Assembly: GCA_012295275.1 (NCBI GenBank)
Contig: CM022676.1
Span: forward strand, 6,578,219-6,642,218
Direction: 5' to 3'
DNA length: 64,000 bases
Origin: Chrysomallon squamiferum
Taxonomy: Eukaryota; Mollusca; Gastropoda; Neomphalida; Peltospiridae
The position numbers were made by a program, and so were the translations under genes. Of the stretch, positions 12,790 through 24,439 are shown piece after piece; within the stretch, counting starts at the first letter, position 1, and each line of letters opens with the position of its first letter. A model generated the notes under the pieces. It was given only the letters and a program-made list of their open reading frames with translations. It made no database searches and had not been told where the DNA came from.

Positions 12790-13066
12790 CAGAATTATTA
12801 TTTACTTATATAATTTTATTTTATATATATATTTTATTATCTTTTGACATTTTTTATTTCATTATTATCAATATTATCATTATCATTAATATTGTTGTTG
12901 TTGTTGTTATTGTTGTTATTATTATTTTATTTTATTTGTTATAAATATGTAAAAAGAATGTTATTAAATCTTTTAAAAATATTTATTTGATTATTTTTTA
13001 TTTATTAATCCTTTTATTTATTTATTTTATTTTATTTTATTTTATTTTATTTTATTTTTAAATATT
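12790..13066. repeat. ATT/GTT trinucleotide and TTTTA pentamer repeats
   Basis: Interrupted ATT and GTT triplets at about 12855-12940, then tandem ttttattttatttta at about 13018-13060. Simple sequence only. Confidence 0.85.
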
Positions 13067-13380
13067 AAGAGTTGATTTTTTATTACATTCACTTTCTGCT
13101 TCTACATTATATTTTGAAAATTTAATACACCAAATGGAGTCATTATGATATATTGTACCATTAACACAGCCTCTCATACATTTTTCATATTATACTGATA
13201 TGTAGTGGTTACAATGGTCTGTTCTGTTGTTAACATAATGTATTCACATGTTCAGTTAGTTGTAATGGTTTTCAGAGATCAGCAGATGTGACAGTATTAT
13301 TTTGCTGGTTCTGATGTTTTATTAACTTTGTGTAAATTTTTTCTTTTTAAATCTTAATTTGTTTTTGTTTTATTCATTTG

Positions 13381-13381
<1 letters not shown>

Positions 13382-13426
<45 letters not shown>

Positions 13427-13495
13427 TTTGTTTTCTTTTGTTCTGTTTTGCTTATTTTCTTTAGTTATTTCATTATTTTTTTTTTTTTTTTTCTT
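13382..13495. repeat. Poly(T) tracts
   Basis: A pure T run of about 40 bases starting at 13382 and a second shorter one at about 13478. They could be oligo(A) tails of minus-strand retroposed sequence, but no element body is recognisable beside them. Confidence 0.85.
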
Positions 13496-13651
13496 TGTTT
13501 ATTTTGTTTTAATGTACATGCATACTATGAGTACAGGCACAAATACACATGTGCATTCATACACCCACTCACATATATATATATATATATATACATACAT
13601 ACACACTCAAAATATATACATACACATATCCATTATATAGATACATACATA

Positions 13652-13929
13652 CAGGGCTGGATTTCCTATATAGGCTTTCTAGGCTAGTGCCTAGGGTGGC
13701 AGGATGATAAGGCAGTTTATGTTACATAAATTCATATATTTCACATTTCATTTATAAATAAATCACTATGTAAATGTAAAACCATGTTTTTGCTTTCAAC
13801 TAGATCACAAGTTACAACCATTCATGTTATATAAACTAAGTGGGAAGGGTGAGGGGGACTTGAGCCTTGAGGAGGGGGCGATAAAGTTTCTCTAGCCTAT
13901 GGGTGGCAAGCACATTAAATCCAACCCTG
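13652..13929. mobile_element. hAT-type MITE with terminal inverted repeats and 8-bp target duplication
   Basis: The left end CAGGGCTGGATTT and the right end AAATCCAACCCTG are inverted repeats with one mismatch, and the inversion extends inward (ggctttctaggctag against ctagcctatgggtgg). Both sides are flanked by the same 8 bases, catacata (13644-13651 and 13930-13937). An 8-bp duplication and CAGGG termini are typical of non-autonomous hAT DNA transposons. The 278-bp element codes for nothing. It sits inside a CATA microsatellite, so the duplication is partly ambiguous, but the ends are clear. Confidence 0.85.
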
Positions 13930-14620
13930 CATACATACATACATACAAACATACACATACACAAACACACACACACACACACACATATATGTACATGAAA
14001 TACATAGATAAACATAGTAAATGAAATAATTATAGAAATCTACACATGAATGAAACAGATGCAAATGTACACATACAAAACATACAGGAAATACACATAC
14101 ACACAAGCACTCACAGACAGACTCTGACAACTGAAATGATATTTTTAGAAAACAGATTGTCTAGTAATATCAGTAATGACAGAGGATGTAATATTAATGG
14201 AAAATGATTATCTAAATGTCACGACTTTTTACAATCATGTGAACACAGATACATTCACACACTCCACGATAATAGATTACTGCAAGTTATTTATATTTCT
14301 GCTACGAAGCAAAACCAGACTTCCAGGAAAATATATATCCAGATTTATATGCATGTGTATGTAACCTTTTCTTCATAATCTTGTTAATAATTATTACATT
14401 GGTTGCATGCTTATGTAAGGTTATGTAGATATTTACTAACATAAAGACATATATACACAGAAACATACACATTATACACATACATACATACACACATGTA
14501 TACACATTATGCACATACATATACAAACACAGTATACATATATTCCTGTATACACACATATACATACTTCTGATCACACTAACGTGCTCTCACTCTGTCA
14601 CACACATACACACACAAATC
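13930..14620. repeat. CA/CATA-rich simple-repeat zone
   Basis: Interrupted CATA, CACA and ATAC tracts at 13930-13990 and 14440-14610 with unique AT-rich sequence between. The overlapping minus-strand frames rich in Cys, Val and Tyr are repeat artefacts. Confidence 0.8.
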
Positions 14621-14719
14621 TTTGATAGAATGAAGCCATATTTATAACCTGTAGTTTCTTTTAAATTTAAAAAAAAAAAGTATTTAAAAATCAAATCAAT
14701 AAATTTTTCATTACATTAC

Positions 14720-15316
14720 ATTCAGCTAAAGATGAAAACAAGAGCTTTGGCTTTAGATGTTTTGTTTCCAGTTTAATTTACCAGCTCATGCGATGTATTT
14801 TTAAGAGTTCTCGAACATGCTGAATTATGCAAGTGCAACCAGAAACACAGAACTAAGCCAGTAAAATGCGAGACCCAGGTATTCATGAAAATAGCATTAA
14901 AACAGAAATAATAATAATAAAAAAAGAAACCCTAAAACCCCCCAAAAAAACCTTTTAAAAAAAACAAGTAAAAAAATTCACTCATGAACATTTGTCTTTT
15001 ATCCATTTTTTTCTGAAACACAACTCTTTGGAAAAACAACATCTATTTTGGACAGCTATTTTCAAAGTTTCAAATCTCCCAGATAGTTTTGGTCGCTAGG
15101 CAACGACATAGCAGAAGAAATATCTGCATATGATCTGTAGATGGTTTTAGCAGACGGCTGACAGACAAGATGTAAAGTGTGCTGCAAGTTTCTTACCCAG
15201 ACTCTAGTGTTGATTACATGGACCTGATGTGAATTCCAGCATTTAGTTTTTTCACTCTGTAACGTCTTCAGAACCTTCTGTGATCTGCAGCACTCTGTCC
15301 CATCTTTCAATTACTT
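14720..15316. promoter_or_regulatory. Balanced-composition island with X-box-like palindrome
   Basis: This segment is free of simple repeats and clearly less AT-rich than its surroundings. GTCGCTAGGCAAC at 15092-15104 is one base from the palindromic RFX X-box (GTNRCC, short spacer, RGYAAC, read on the minus strand). An 82-codon minus-strand frame (15062-15310) overlaps it but shows no family motif. A cis-regulatory element is the working guess. Confidence 0.35.
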
Positions 15317-15329
15317 TATACGTATAAAT

Positions 15330-15535
15330 AACTTCTTTATACTTCTTTTTGAAGAATTTGTGTGTACAAATATCTTCTACTTCTTTTTAAAGAATTTGTG
15401 TGTACGAATATCTTTTACTTCTTTTTAAAGAATTTGTGTGTTTGAATATCTTTTACTTCTTTTTAAAGAATTTGTGTGTTTGAATATCTTGTACTTCTTT
15501 TTAAAGATATTGTGGGTATGAATATCTTTTGAAGA
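15330..15535. repeat. Minisatellite, about 39-bp unit, about 5 copies
   Basis: The unit cttctttttaaagaattt + gtgtgtttgaatatctttta recurs head to tail with few changes, the last copy degenerate. Confidence 0.85.
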
Positions 15536-15724
15536 CTGTATTGAAATATCTACTGTATGCTACTTATATTGACTTTATACCTCTCTCAAATAACTTTATA
15601 ATTGATGTGTATATTTGTAAATGTCTTATAATTCTCTTAAAAACTTTGAATAACTAATTTATACTTCCTTTCAATGATTTGTTTATAATACAGTCCATTT
15701 AATGACTTTCTTATAGCTGTTTGT

Positions 15725-15727
<3 letters not shown>

Positions 15728-15765
<38 letters not shown>

Positions 15766-15990
15766 CTAACTATCTAATAAATAAATAAAACTTGTTTAAA
15801 TATATATCATTTTCTTTAGCGAGAGAAATGGATAAAAATACAAAACTAATTCAGATATATGGCAGTAAAAATAAAATAAAATAAAGTGAAATAATATAAA
15901 ATAAAATAATTTATAAATTAAATTAAATTAAATTAAATTAAATTAATTTGATAAATTATTAAATTAAATAAAATAAAATAATTTATAAAG
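15728..15990. repeat. (GT)n, AAATT and AAAAT simple repeats
   Basis: GT dinucleotides at 15728-15764, then pentamers aaatt/aaaat at about 15870-15985. No gene signal. Confidence 0.9.
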
Positions 15991-16469
15991 AAATAAATAA
16001 AACTTGAATTTAAAAATATCTTAACCGAGGTCATATATATATATATATATAAATTTTACTCAGAACTTTTATAAACGAAATCAAGATGACTAACAGTGCT
16101 GTTTCTGTGATGAAAACATGAACAGCAGGCAGCAACTTCTTGACTCAAAATTGTTTTTTCAGGATGCTATACTTACCCTGGGGGTAGGCTGGCTATTCTT
16201 AAAAGTTTATTTTTTGAAGAAATGTGTATTCTTTATTGTTTACGTTACATGGCTGTCTGTAGAATCTTTTGGTAATGAATCTGTAGGCTTTAGTGAATAC
16301 TGTTTTATTGTTTCACTGAATGTGAAAGATGTGGATAAATGTATATATATATAGCAGTTGCATGAAGCATGATGGATTGCAGGATCAAACCCAGCCATTG
16401 GTGTTTGGAACTAAAAAATTATATAAAAAAAAATAATGAATGTCTTTAGTAGTTCAGTTTTCAGCAAAT

Positions 16470-16522
16470 TAATTTTTTTCTTTCTTTCTTTCTTTTTTTT
16501 TTTTTTTTTTTTTCTTTCCCTT

Positions 16523-16560
<38 letters not shown>
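16470..16560. repeat. Poly(T)/TTTC tract
   Basis: Nearly 90 bases of T with a few C interruptions. Upstream at 16370-16400 a weak tRNA box B-like word (AGGATCAAACCC) suggests a possible old SINE, but the rest of a tRNA head is not evident. Confidence 0.85.
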
Positions 16561-16564
<4 letters not shown>

Positions 16565-17209
16565 TCTTCTTTCTTACTTTATTTTTTTATATTTATATAC
16601 AGCAACACTACAAATTAAAATCTTTGCTTGAAAGAACTTATAAATTATCTTGTTTCTTTTTTTGTATTTTCAAAGACAAAAAAATGTTTTTCTTGGAAGA
16701 TTAAGTTTCATTATTCTTGGATCTTCTGGTGTAAGACATTTTTGAATCCCTTCCCCAAACTTGACTGTATTTCAAGATTAAAAGCTAAAATACACAGTAA
16801 AACTGGTGATTAATGCTTTCTTTTATTTATTTTTTCGGACATATTTAGATTAAAACTTCACTAAAACACTTTATCTTTTTCATGCATATATGAGATTCAG
16901 CTATTCAGACATAATTTAGGTATTATACCAGTGTGTGAATATGCAGAATAAACATGCATTATTTATTTTTAAGAAGTTGTTTGATTTCCGTCACATCTGC
17001 GTTATAATGTAGTGCAAACATACACACCAAATAAATTCTGCAGACTTTTTAAGTGATGGTTTTATTTTGTTTATGCTTAAATTTATTTTTTACTATGTGA
17101 ACATAAGCCTAAATAAATTTTCTAAACTGTTTAAGGATGTATCTATATGTTTTTTTTTTGTCAATACTATTTCTTATTCTGTGAACATTATTTATACACT
17201 GCAGTGATG

Positions 17210-17450
17210 ACTACTGTTTTTATTTTGAAAATTGTTATGTTTTATTATATTTATTTAGGAAAATCATAAACATATTTAGAATACTTTGTTATATTTATTT
17301 AGAAATAGATATAAACATAATTGCTATACTTTGTTATGTTTATTTAGGAATAGACCTAAATACATTTACAGTACTTTGTTATATTTACTTAGGAAGAGGC
17401 CTAAACACAGCTTCTGTGTTTTCAAATGTATGTTATATTTATTTAGCATG
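17210..17450. repeat. Minisatellite, about 57-bp unit, about 4 copies
   Basis: Repeats of actttgttatatttattt + aggaatagacctaaacac with variable spacer. The 93-codon plus-strand frame here (LFRNR-type repeats) is the translation of the repeat, not a gene. Confidence 0.8.
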
Positions 17451-17795
17451 ATTACTATAAACTTAGAACATTTACAAGCAGTTGTTTGTTTATTCATAAT
17501 ACAGCCTTCTTTGAGTTTTTATAATAAGAAAAAGATTAGTTTGTTCCTTGACCTCAACCTTTGCTAATAATAAAGAAGACATTAACGTTAAAAGTGCATA
17601 AGACACTGAGAAGCTGCATTTTTTTTTCTTCTTGTAAACTCATAAATTTACATCACACCGTGAATGTGGAAAATTCAAATTATCAGTTGGTCTTGTACAT
17701 GAACCATCAGTTTCCATCACAATATATAAATTAATAATAATAATTTTAAAAAAAGAAGAAAAAAGTAATGATAATAAATGATAATAAATGAAAAA

Positions 17796-17868
17796 TAGAA
17801 TAGAATAGAATAGGATAGGATAGGATAGGATAGGATAGGATAGGATAGGATAGGATAAAATAAAATAA
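17796..17868. repeat. Pentamer microsatellite (TAGAA/TAGGA)n
   Basis: A tandem pentamer changes from tagaa to tagga and then taaaa along its length. It is unusual for this window, where di- and trinucleotides dominate. Confidence 0.95.
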
Positions 17869-17999
17869 ACAAATATACATAGGATTATCAAGCAAATCCT
17901 TATACACCAACTGATTCAGCAGGTTTTACCGGGTGATTTACGATGAACAAATGATGAAAATAATTTGAGTGAATCATTTGCAGTATCTAATTAACAGAC

Positions 18000-18330
18000 T
18001 GAAGGTTCCTGATTGTGTGTGTGTATCCTGTGAGTCCTGCAATCTTTACCCAGTCCAGATACCTTTCATCATTAAGTCTCTGTCTCTCTCTCTCTCATTT
18101 CTCTTTCATCCAAACACAAACACATCCTCTAAATCAAACTGATGGAAGACACATGAAGACGCCAACAGAAAGGGTTTTAAAACTGTTACAGATGACATGA
18201 AACAATCCTGAAATCTCAAAGACACCAAGGATTTACTTCTGCATTCACCAGCATAGGCAACAGCACAAGAAATCCAGATAAAGACTCCTTCATCTTTGTA
18301 TGGGTATTTTTGCAAAACGTACATTATAAA
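18000..18330. other. Less AT-rich segment without recognised gene
   Basis: Mixed sequence with a short CT tract at about 18078-18100. Overlapping short frames on both strands show no family motif. It may be unique intronic sequence or an old repeat. Confidence 0.4.
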
Positions 18331-18424
18331 GTTTAAAAATAATGATAATTGAGTTGCTGTCGTTTCATCTGGTGTATTTGAAAATAACTGTCATTGCCGA
18401 TTCGGCTGATTATAATAATTATAC

Positions 18425-18695
18425 CTAATGACCCAATCCGAGGCTGCGTTAATAAGTTAGTAAAAATTAACCAATCAGGTACTAGCTAAGAGGTGACAGT
18501 TTTGTTAAACTAATCAGTCACGTACTAGCTAAGAGCTGACAGTTTTGTTAAACTAATCAGTCAAGTAACAGATAAGAGTGACCACTTTTTTTAAACTAAC
18601 CAATGAAAGACTATTTGACATTTTAATTTTGTAGACAAGCCAATCAAAATCTACCTGACTTTGACAGTTTTGTAACCAATCATAACCTTTCTCTC
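18425..18695. repeat. About 40-bp tandem repeat carrying CCAAT-like boxes
   Basis: The unit aaactaatcagtca...actagctaagagctgacagttttgtt recurs about every 40 bases near 18469, 18508 and 18550, followed by looser copies. Words CCAATC/CTAATC recur at the same phase (for example near 18432, 18470, 18600, 18640 and 18676). The CCAAT words could bind NF-Y, but they may simply be part of the repeat. Confidence 0.7.
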
Positions 18696-19224
18696 TTTTA
18701 AAGTCTGTTTCATCAGTAAATATTTGAGCATAATAAAATAACTGACCATCAAAAAATATTTTCCCTTTGCTTTTGTTTATAACAGTATCATTTTCTGCAC
18801 CCATAAATCAATTTAATATTATTCTTTCATTAATGTCAGCCTTTTTCCTTTGCCATTGTCACTGTTATTGTTAATCGAAGCCAATAACTGTAGCTATTAG
18901 AAGTTAATTATAGACTTCCTTAAATTTCATCATCTGAATCATTTCTTTTTTCTGTCAGAATAGCTTCAGTATTGTAGCAACAAAAGCAACATGCTGATGT
19001 GGAAGCCAATTACATTTGAAGTGAAAATGAAAAAAAACACTATTTACTGTTGAAATAACTGAAGCAGTGGAACAAATGAAAAGATATGTCAAAATAAAAG
19101 ATAGCATGTTGTGTCTCAGTGATTTAATGAGTAGACTGAAAAAAGCAATGGAGAGAGAGAGAGAGATAAGAAATAAAATAATTATTAAGAGCAAAAACAG
19201 TTCAACAAATCGTAATTTATAAGT

Positions 19225-19251
19225 ATATTTTTTTTTTTTTTTTTTTTTTTT
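19225..19251. repeat. Poly(T) tract
   Basis: A run of about 25 T bases. The flanking 18700-19640 is ordinary AT-rich sequence with no gene seen. Confidence 0.9.
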
Positions 19252-19639
19252 GCTTTTTTCACTTAACATCTTCTGTTTTATAAACAGTTATCATTCACAT
19301 CAATTACTTTTTAAAAATGTCTTATTTATTATTGTTAATAATAATAATATAAATGTATTGGTAAATGTCAGTGTATTGATTTAAAATGGGGTTGCAGAGA
19401 TGTATATATCTTCTATTTTTTGTTGTCAGCCAATTTTTTTTAAAATTATCATTATTATATTTGAACATTATTAATTATTACACATCATAAAGATGGCATC
19501 CACTTTTCAGAATACTGAAACTATCCCTGCTTATTTGTGACTAACTACAGTTAATTAGGAAGTTTTGGAATTTTTCTCTATTAATTTTTAAGAAGCTGAG
19601 TTTTATGGACCTTCCCTGTTTCTTGTTTCAATAAAACTG

Positions 19640-20070
19640 CAATTAACTTGCTGCTGTGTAAGAAAGTGTTATTCCAAGAAGATAAATCTCAGCATAGCAC
19701 GATGACATCATCAGAGCTTGTGGATCATCATGAAGAACAGCAAAAACGCAACGAACTGATGGTTTCGAGTTTTGAGTTTCATGAAATAGCTTTGGGGAAG
19801 GAAACCGATATTGTATGGGGAAAGGAAATGTTGTCTAGGGGAAATGTGGAACAGGCTGGGTAGAAAGTTGTTTGTGCACATTACATTGGAATGTAAAAGT
19901 TATGCATGCACACATGTAAAAAGAATGTGGACCAAAGCAGCTGCTTAGAAAAAAAAAAAAATGTTGATGGGTTATGTATGATTCACGAGGCCATGCTAAA
20001 AGTACATGTCTTATGTATTGGTTGTTATGAAATCCTTCTTCTGTGTCCTTGAAAATAAGACACAAACTAT
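19640..20070. other. Balanced-composition island with an unassigned 71-codon frame
   Basis: The frame 19648-19863 (+) encodes a charged peptide containing HHEEQQKRNELM and EFHEIALGKETD, with amino-acid use that is less repeat-like than other frames nearby. No family is recognised, no clean acceptor or donor flanks it, and it matches no part of SPA17. It could be an exon, a retrocopy fragment or a regulatory element. Confidence 0.2.
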
Positions 20071-20689
20071 GATAATGAAGGTGATGATTATGATGGTAAA
20101 GATAACAGTAATTTCATAATCAGGACAATTATGATGGGAAAATGATAAAGATGATAATGATGGTAATGGTAATTTTATAATAATACATTATAATACAAAA
20201 TGTAACTGATAGTGTGTGTGTGTGTGTGTTATTCATACTTAAAAAAAAAATTAAGATTCTGTTAATGCCAATATTTAAAAAGTTAAAATTAATGATAACA
20301 ACATTTTAAAGTAAGTTTAAAACAAGTGAAAAAAAAAATTCATTTTAAATAGTGAACTCACAATGAATGGAGTGGGTATTTTTTATTATTAAAAAATATT
20401 TTCAGTCTGATATTTATACTGGTAAGTGAAAACTAATCAGATAAAAAAAAAAAAAATAATAAATAAACAAATAAATAAATAAAGCAAACAAAAGATATAT
20501 AATAAATAATGATAATTTAACAAATTATAATAATAATAATAATAAAAAACAAATTTAAAAAGTTTATTTTTAAAAAAGGTAAATGAACCAAAATGAACAG
20601 AAAGAAAATAGATAAGAAAAACATCTTCACAGAATCCTTAAAAAAATAAAAAAAAATAAAAAAAAAGTTTCAAGTTTCTTCTTTTTGTA

Positions 20690-20835
20690 GGAGATTAACT
20701 TTTGCACTTCGCAAGATAAACATCTTTTTAATGCAAGTAGCTGACAAAACCAAAGATTGTTTCCATGGTAACGAGAAACTACTGGTACACAGAGTGCTTT
20801 CAGAGGAACAGAAAAAAAAGTTTTAAAAGTTTTCT
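20690..20835. promoter_or_regulatory. Island with X-box-like palindrome
   Basis: A short repeat-free segment contains GTTTCCATGGTAAC at 20759-20772, one base from a two-base-spaced RFX X-box (minus strand GTTACC-AT-GGAAAC). It is preceded by 'aaccaaagatt'. It is flanked by AAT/AAAT simple sequence, so it stands out. Regulatory function is inferred only. Confidence 0.35.
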
Positions 20836-20934
20836 TAAATTGTTGTTAGCTTTTCGTTTTGTTAGAAAAAGATTATTAATAAATTATGTGAGTGAAAATG
20901 GCAGTTTAAGTGTAATTTGTTCAGCACTTGTTTA

Positions 20935-20938
20935 AGAA

Positions 20939-20970
<32 letters not shown>

Positions 20971-21325
20971 AAATAATAATGTAATGATAATAATAATAAT
21001 AAAGACATAATAATGCTATAATAAAATAATAATAATAGTAATAATAATAATGATAATAGCAATAATATTAATAATGATAAAAACAATAATAATAATAATA
21101 AGCAATAATAATAATAATAATAATAAAAACAATAATAATGATAATAATAATAAAAATAAGAGCAATAATAATGATAATAATAATAATAATAAGAGCAATA
21201 ATGATGATGATGATAATAATAATGATAATATTAATAATAATAATAAAAGCAATAATATATATAATAATAATAATAATAGTAATAATAATAATTAGCAATA
21301 ATAATGGTAATAATAAGAATAAGAG
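20935..21325. repeat. Compound AAAT/AAT microsatellite, about 390 bp
   Basis: AAAT units (20938-20970) run into AAT with frequent gat, gca and aga interruptions. Overlapping frames of poly-Asn, poly-Ile and poly-Leu on both strands are artefacts of the triplet repeat. Confidence 0.95.
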
Positions 21326-21515
21326 AAATCGCTGCAGATTTCAGTGACATGCCTTGACACAGGCAACCCTTATCCCTCATTCAAAAGAGTTAATGCAAAA
21401 CACCCAGTGTTGTGCAGTGATTCTTGTTCAAGTGGAAACCAGACGAGGCTCCCAAGGGGTGGGTGTTGATTGAATTGAACTGCTTGCTGAATAGCTGACT
21501 GATTTTAGGATTAAT
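21326..21515. promoter_or_regulatory. Repeat-free island, possible conserved non-coding element
   Basis: About 190 bases of mixed composition between two large simple repeats, with the inverted pair aaacaccc...gggtgggtgtt and no coding signal. This is inferred from composition contrast only. Confidence 0.25.
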
Positions 21516-21539
21516 GAAGTGTGTTATTTTTATATTTCT

Positions 21540-21769
21540 TTCTTCCTCTTTCTGTTTACTTTTCTTTGTCATTCTCTTTCATTCTTTCTTTCTTTGATTC
21601 TGTCTTTTTCTTTCTCTTTCTTTCTTTTTTCTCTCACATTCTGATTTTCTCTGTGTGCATATGTTTGTTATTAATATTAATATTTTACTACCAATATATG
21701 TCTGTTATCATCACCTGCATCATCATTATAATCTTCATCATTTCACTATTATTATTGTTATTGTTATTA

Positions 21770-21800
<31 letters not shown>

Positions 21801-22110
21801 TTATTTTTTTTTTGATTTAATTGACATTTTCAAACTGGAACTGAAATGTAGCTTTTTAAAACATTTCATAGGTTAATTGTACAGAAAACAACACTGACAA
21901 ACAGAAATTTATTGGGATTTTTTGAGATACAAAAACAAGATTGTTACTAGATTAGTATTCACATTATATTTATATAAAAAAAATAATAACAAAATAACAA
22001 AATAAAACAAATAACAAAACAAATAATAAAAATAATAATAAAAAATAAATAAATAGTAAAAAAAAAAAAATATATATATATATAATAACAACAACAACAA
22101 AGAAACCCTG
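21540..22110. repeat. Pyrimidine-rich, ATT and AAAT/AACA simple sequence
   Basis: TTTC-rich stretch 21540-21640, ATT triplets 21745-21800, and AATA/AACA mixtures 21975-22105. No gene seen. The following 22110-22860 is ordinary AT-rich sequence. Confidence 0.8.
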
Positions 22111-22869
22111 TTTGTCACATCATATGAAAAAAAAAGGATTGTTTAAAAAACTAATTCATCATTTTATTACCAAGGACCAGTATCTTATTATGGTACACAA
22201 CAAAACTGATTTAAAAAATCATTTTTCAAATCATTAACAAACAGCTGTTTTTCATCATTTTATTCCTTAGTGAGGTTTTGTCGATCGTTAGATACGAAAC
22301 AAGAAATATTAAAAAAAAAAAAAATACTTGGTAATTTTATTAACAGACTGATGAATATTTGGATTCAATATACAAGACTGATACAGAAAAACTGCCTCTA
22401 AATTGACATTACCAAGAGATGGCTGGTCCTTTGATATGAGAGAAAATTGAATTCAGAATTACCAAAAGAGACTTGGTTATTGTGAAAGAAAACAAAACTG
22501 ACTTAGGGAATAATTGGTAGTTACATACAGACACCAGCTGGCTGCTGTACAAATAATAACACTGGAATTAGATTGACAGGAACATTCCCATTCCAACCAG
22601 CATCTCTTCTTTGGTTTATTAAAGGGTTAATGTATTTATCTGTATATAAAAAAATAACACATGGAAAAATTGCAGGGTTAGATTTCCTTATAAATTAAAA
22701 AAAAAAAAAAATAATGGAGACATTTTAAAGAATTAAAAAAAGTCTACATATGATTAATACTAAGATGTTGAGGTATTGATGTGCAAATATTTATTCATTG
22801 TGAAATACAAGAAGATATATCACTTTTGTTAAGGTTTCTCTTATTATTTTGCCATATCTTAAATCTGCT

Positions 22870-23035
22870 GTTCTTCTTCTTATTATTATTTTATTTTTTT
22901 TTTTTATCATTATTACTGTTATCAGGTAAATTGTAATCATCATCATCATCATCATCATTATCATTATTATTATCTTAATTATCATCATCTCATGAAATCA
23001 TCACCATCTCATGAAATCATCACCATACTTTATTC
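22870..23035. repeat. CTT/ATT/ATC triplet repeats and a short direct repeat
   Basis: Trinucleotides at about 22870-22980, followed by a tandem duplication of catctcatgaaatcatcac at about 22985-23027. Confidence 0.85.
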
Positions 23036-23454
23036 ATAAATTCTGAATATTAATTTATCTGGATTAAACTATTTTCTTGTTGACCACGTTAATGTCCAAC
23101 ATTAATAATAATTGCTAAATACAATGACCCTCTTAATACAATACACTGTCATTAACTGGACAAGCTCCCTCATGTTTTATCTTTCTGCTTTACATAGGAC
23201 TGTACATGGATTTTTATTTTTCTATGACAATACAACAATGTAATTTGGGTTCAAGCTGGATACAGAACAGTAGTAATTAACAATGTTAGTAAATTAGTAA
23301 AACTATAGAGTTCTGCCATATAATCCATCTCTTTTTAGGTGTATGAAAGAGAGGGGGAGGGAGGGAGGGGAGGAGACACAGGCAAGAGATGTATCTATTA
23401 TAATTTTATTAAAGCAAATTGATGTTTAAGTTTGATATGAGAGAGATAGAGACA

Positions 23455-23526
23455 TCTCTCTCTCTCTCTCTCTCTCTGTCTCTTTCCCTCTGTCTCTTTC
23501 CCCTCTCTCTCTCTCTCTCTCTTTCT
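23455..23526. repeat. (CT)n microsatellite, interrupted
   Basis: CT units with tctttccc interruptions. It is preceded at 23345-23385 by a purine stretch (gagagggggagggagg), giving a purine/pyrimidine asymmetry switch. Confidence 0.9.
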
Positions 23527-23689
23527 CAAAGACATCATCAGACTTCCACCAATAACCATTGACATCTAAACCAATTCATCACATAACTTAAAAAGACAAA
23601 TATTATTACATCCAGAACAATTCAGTCAGTTTCAAAAAATTTTATTTCCACGCTTTTTTTTTAAACACCAAGGACTGCAGACAAACAAG

Positions 23690-23965
23690 AGAGATTTATT
23701 TGACACCATCTCTACCTGAAATGAATTCTTATACACTTCCACACTTAATTAACAGGATGCGCAACTGGGAAAGTAATCGCGTGGGATACTTGCTCAAAGC
23801 CATCTACATGCACTGTGTACCCATGTTAACATATCAGACCATTCCTCGGCAGCATCTTGGTACTTTGTTGCCTAGCAACAGAGGGTGTTTCTCGGTCCTA
23901 GATTAATGAAGAAGTCAACGGAGCGAGCTATGGTCACTTAAACTGTCAGCCTGGTACTCGACTTG
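23690..23965. promoter_or_regulatory. Island with a perfect RFX X-box
   Basis: GTTGCCTAGCAAC at 23867-23879 matches the RFX consensus GTNRCC(N1)RGYAAC exactly. It lies in a 275-base repeat-free, GC-richer segment. RFX factors activate ciliary genes through such sites in animals. The 68-codon frame 23700-23906 across it has no recognised motif. It may be an enhancer or alternative promoter for the SPA17-like gene or an unseen ciliary gene. Confidence 0.45.
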
Positions 23966-24122
23966 TAATGGAAAAGGGTTAGCATGTTAATTTATAACTA
24001 GGAGCAATTACACACAGTGCATACTGCATTGTGAATTGCCTGTGTCTTAAACACATGTAGTAGAACTTAAGAGTTGTTTCCTCAAGTCATAATGCAAAGA
24101 TTTATATTGTAGAATTCTTTTC

Positions 24123-24124
<2 letters not shown>

Positions 24125-24154
<30 letters not shown>

Positions 24155-24290
24155 TATTTTATTACTGTTAGTTAATGCAAAGGTTTTATGGTTCTAATGT
24201 AAGGGCCATAAAATTCAAATAACAGAATGTTGTTTCCTTGGTTGTTTTAAAAAAAAAAAAATATATATATATTGTTTTGTTAATGTAAAG
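24125..24290. repeat. Poly(A) tract and a local duplicate
   Basis: About 27 A bases at 24124-24150. The sequence from about 24105 to 24190 is loosely repeated at 24220-24310 and again at about 24325-24400 (agaatg...ttaatgtaaaggttt...attc), giving a degenerate period near 110-120 bases. Confidence 0.65.
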
Positions 24291-24439
24291 CTTTTAAACT
24301 CCTAAATTGGGACTCGTTAATATTCATGTGACAGAATGCTTTTAGTTATTTTTTTAATGTTATTGTTAGGTAGTTCAAAGATTTGGTAATTCTATACTGG
24401 GACTCTTTTATTTATTTAATATTGTGTCAGCACATATAT

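Noticed and set aside
20862-21347. Poly-Asn, poly-Ile and poly-Leu frames on both strands
   Set aside because: Arise from an AAT triplet array that is open in all frames.
23700-23906. 68-codon frame considered as the missing SPA17 exon 2
   Set aside because: A phase-1 join from the SPA17 donor to the nearby acceptor-like site (gactgcag) meets a stop within about eight codons, and the peptide does not resemble SPA17.
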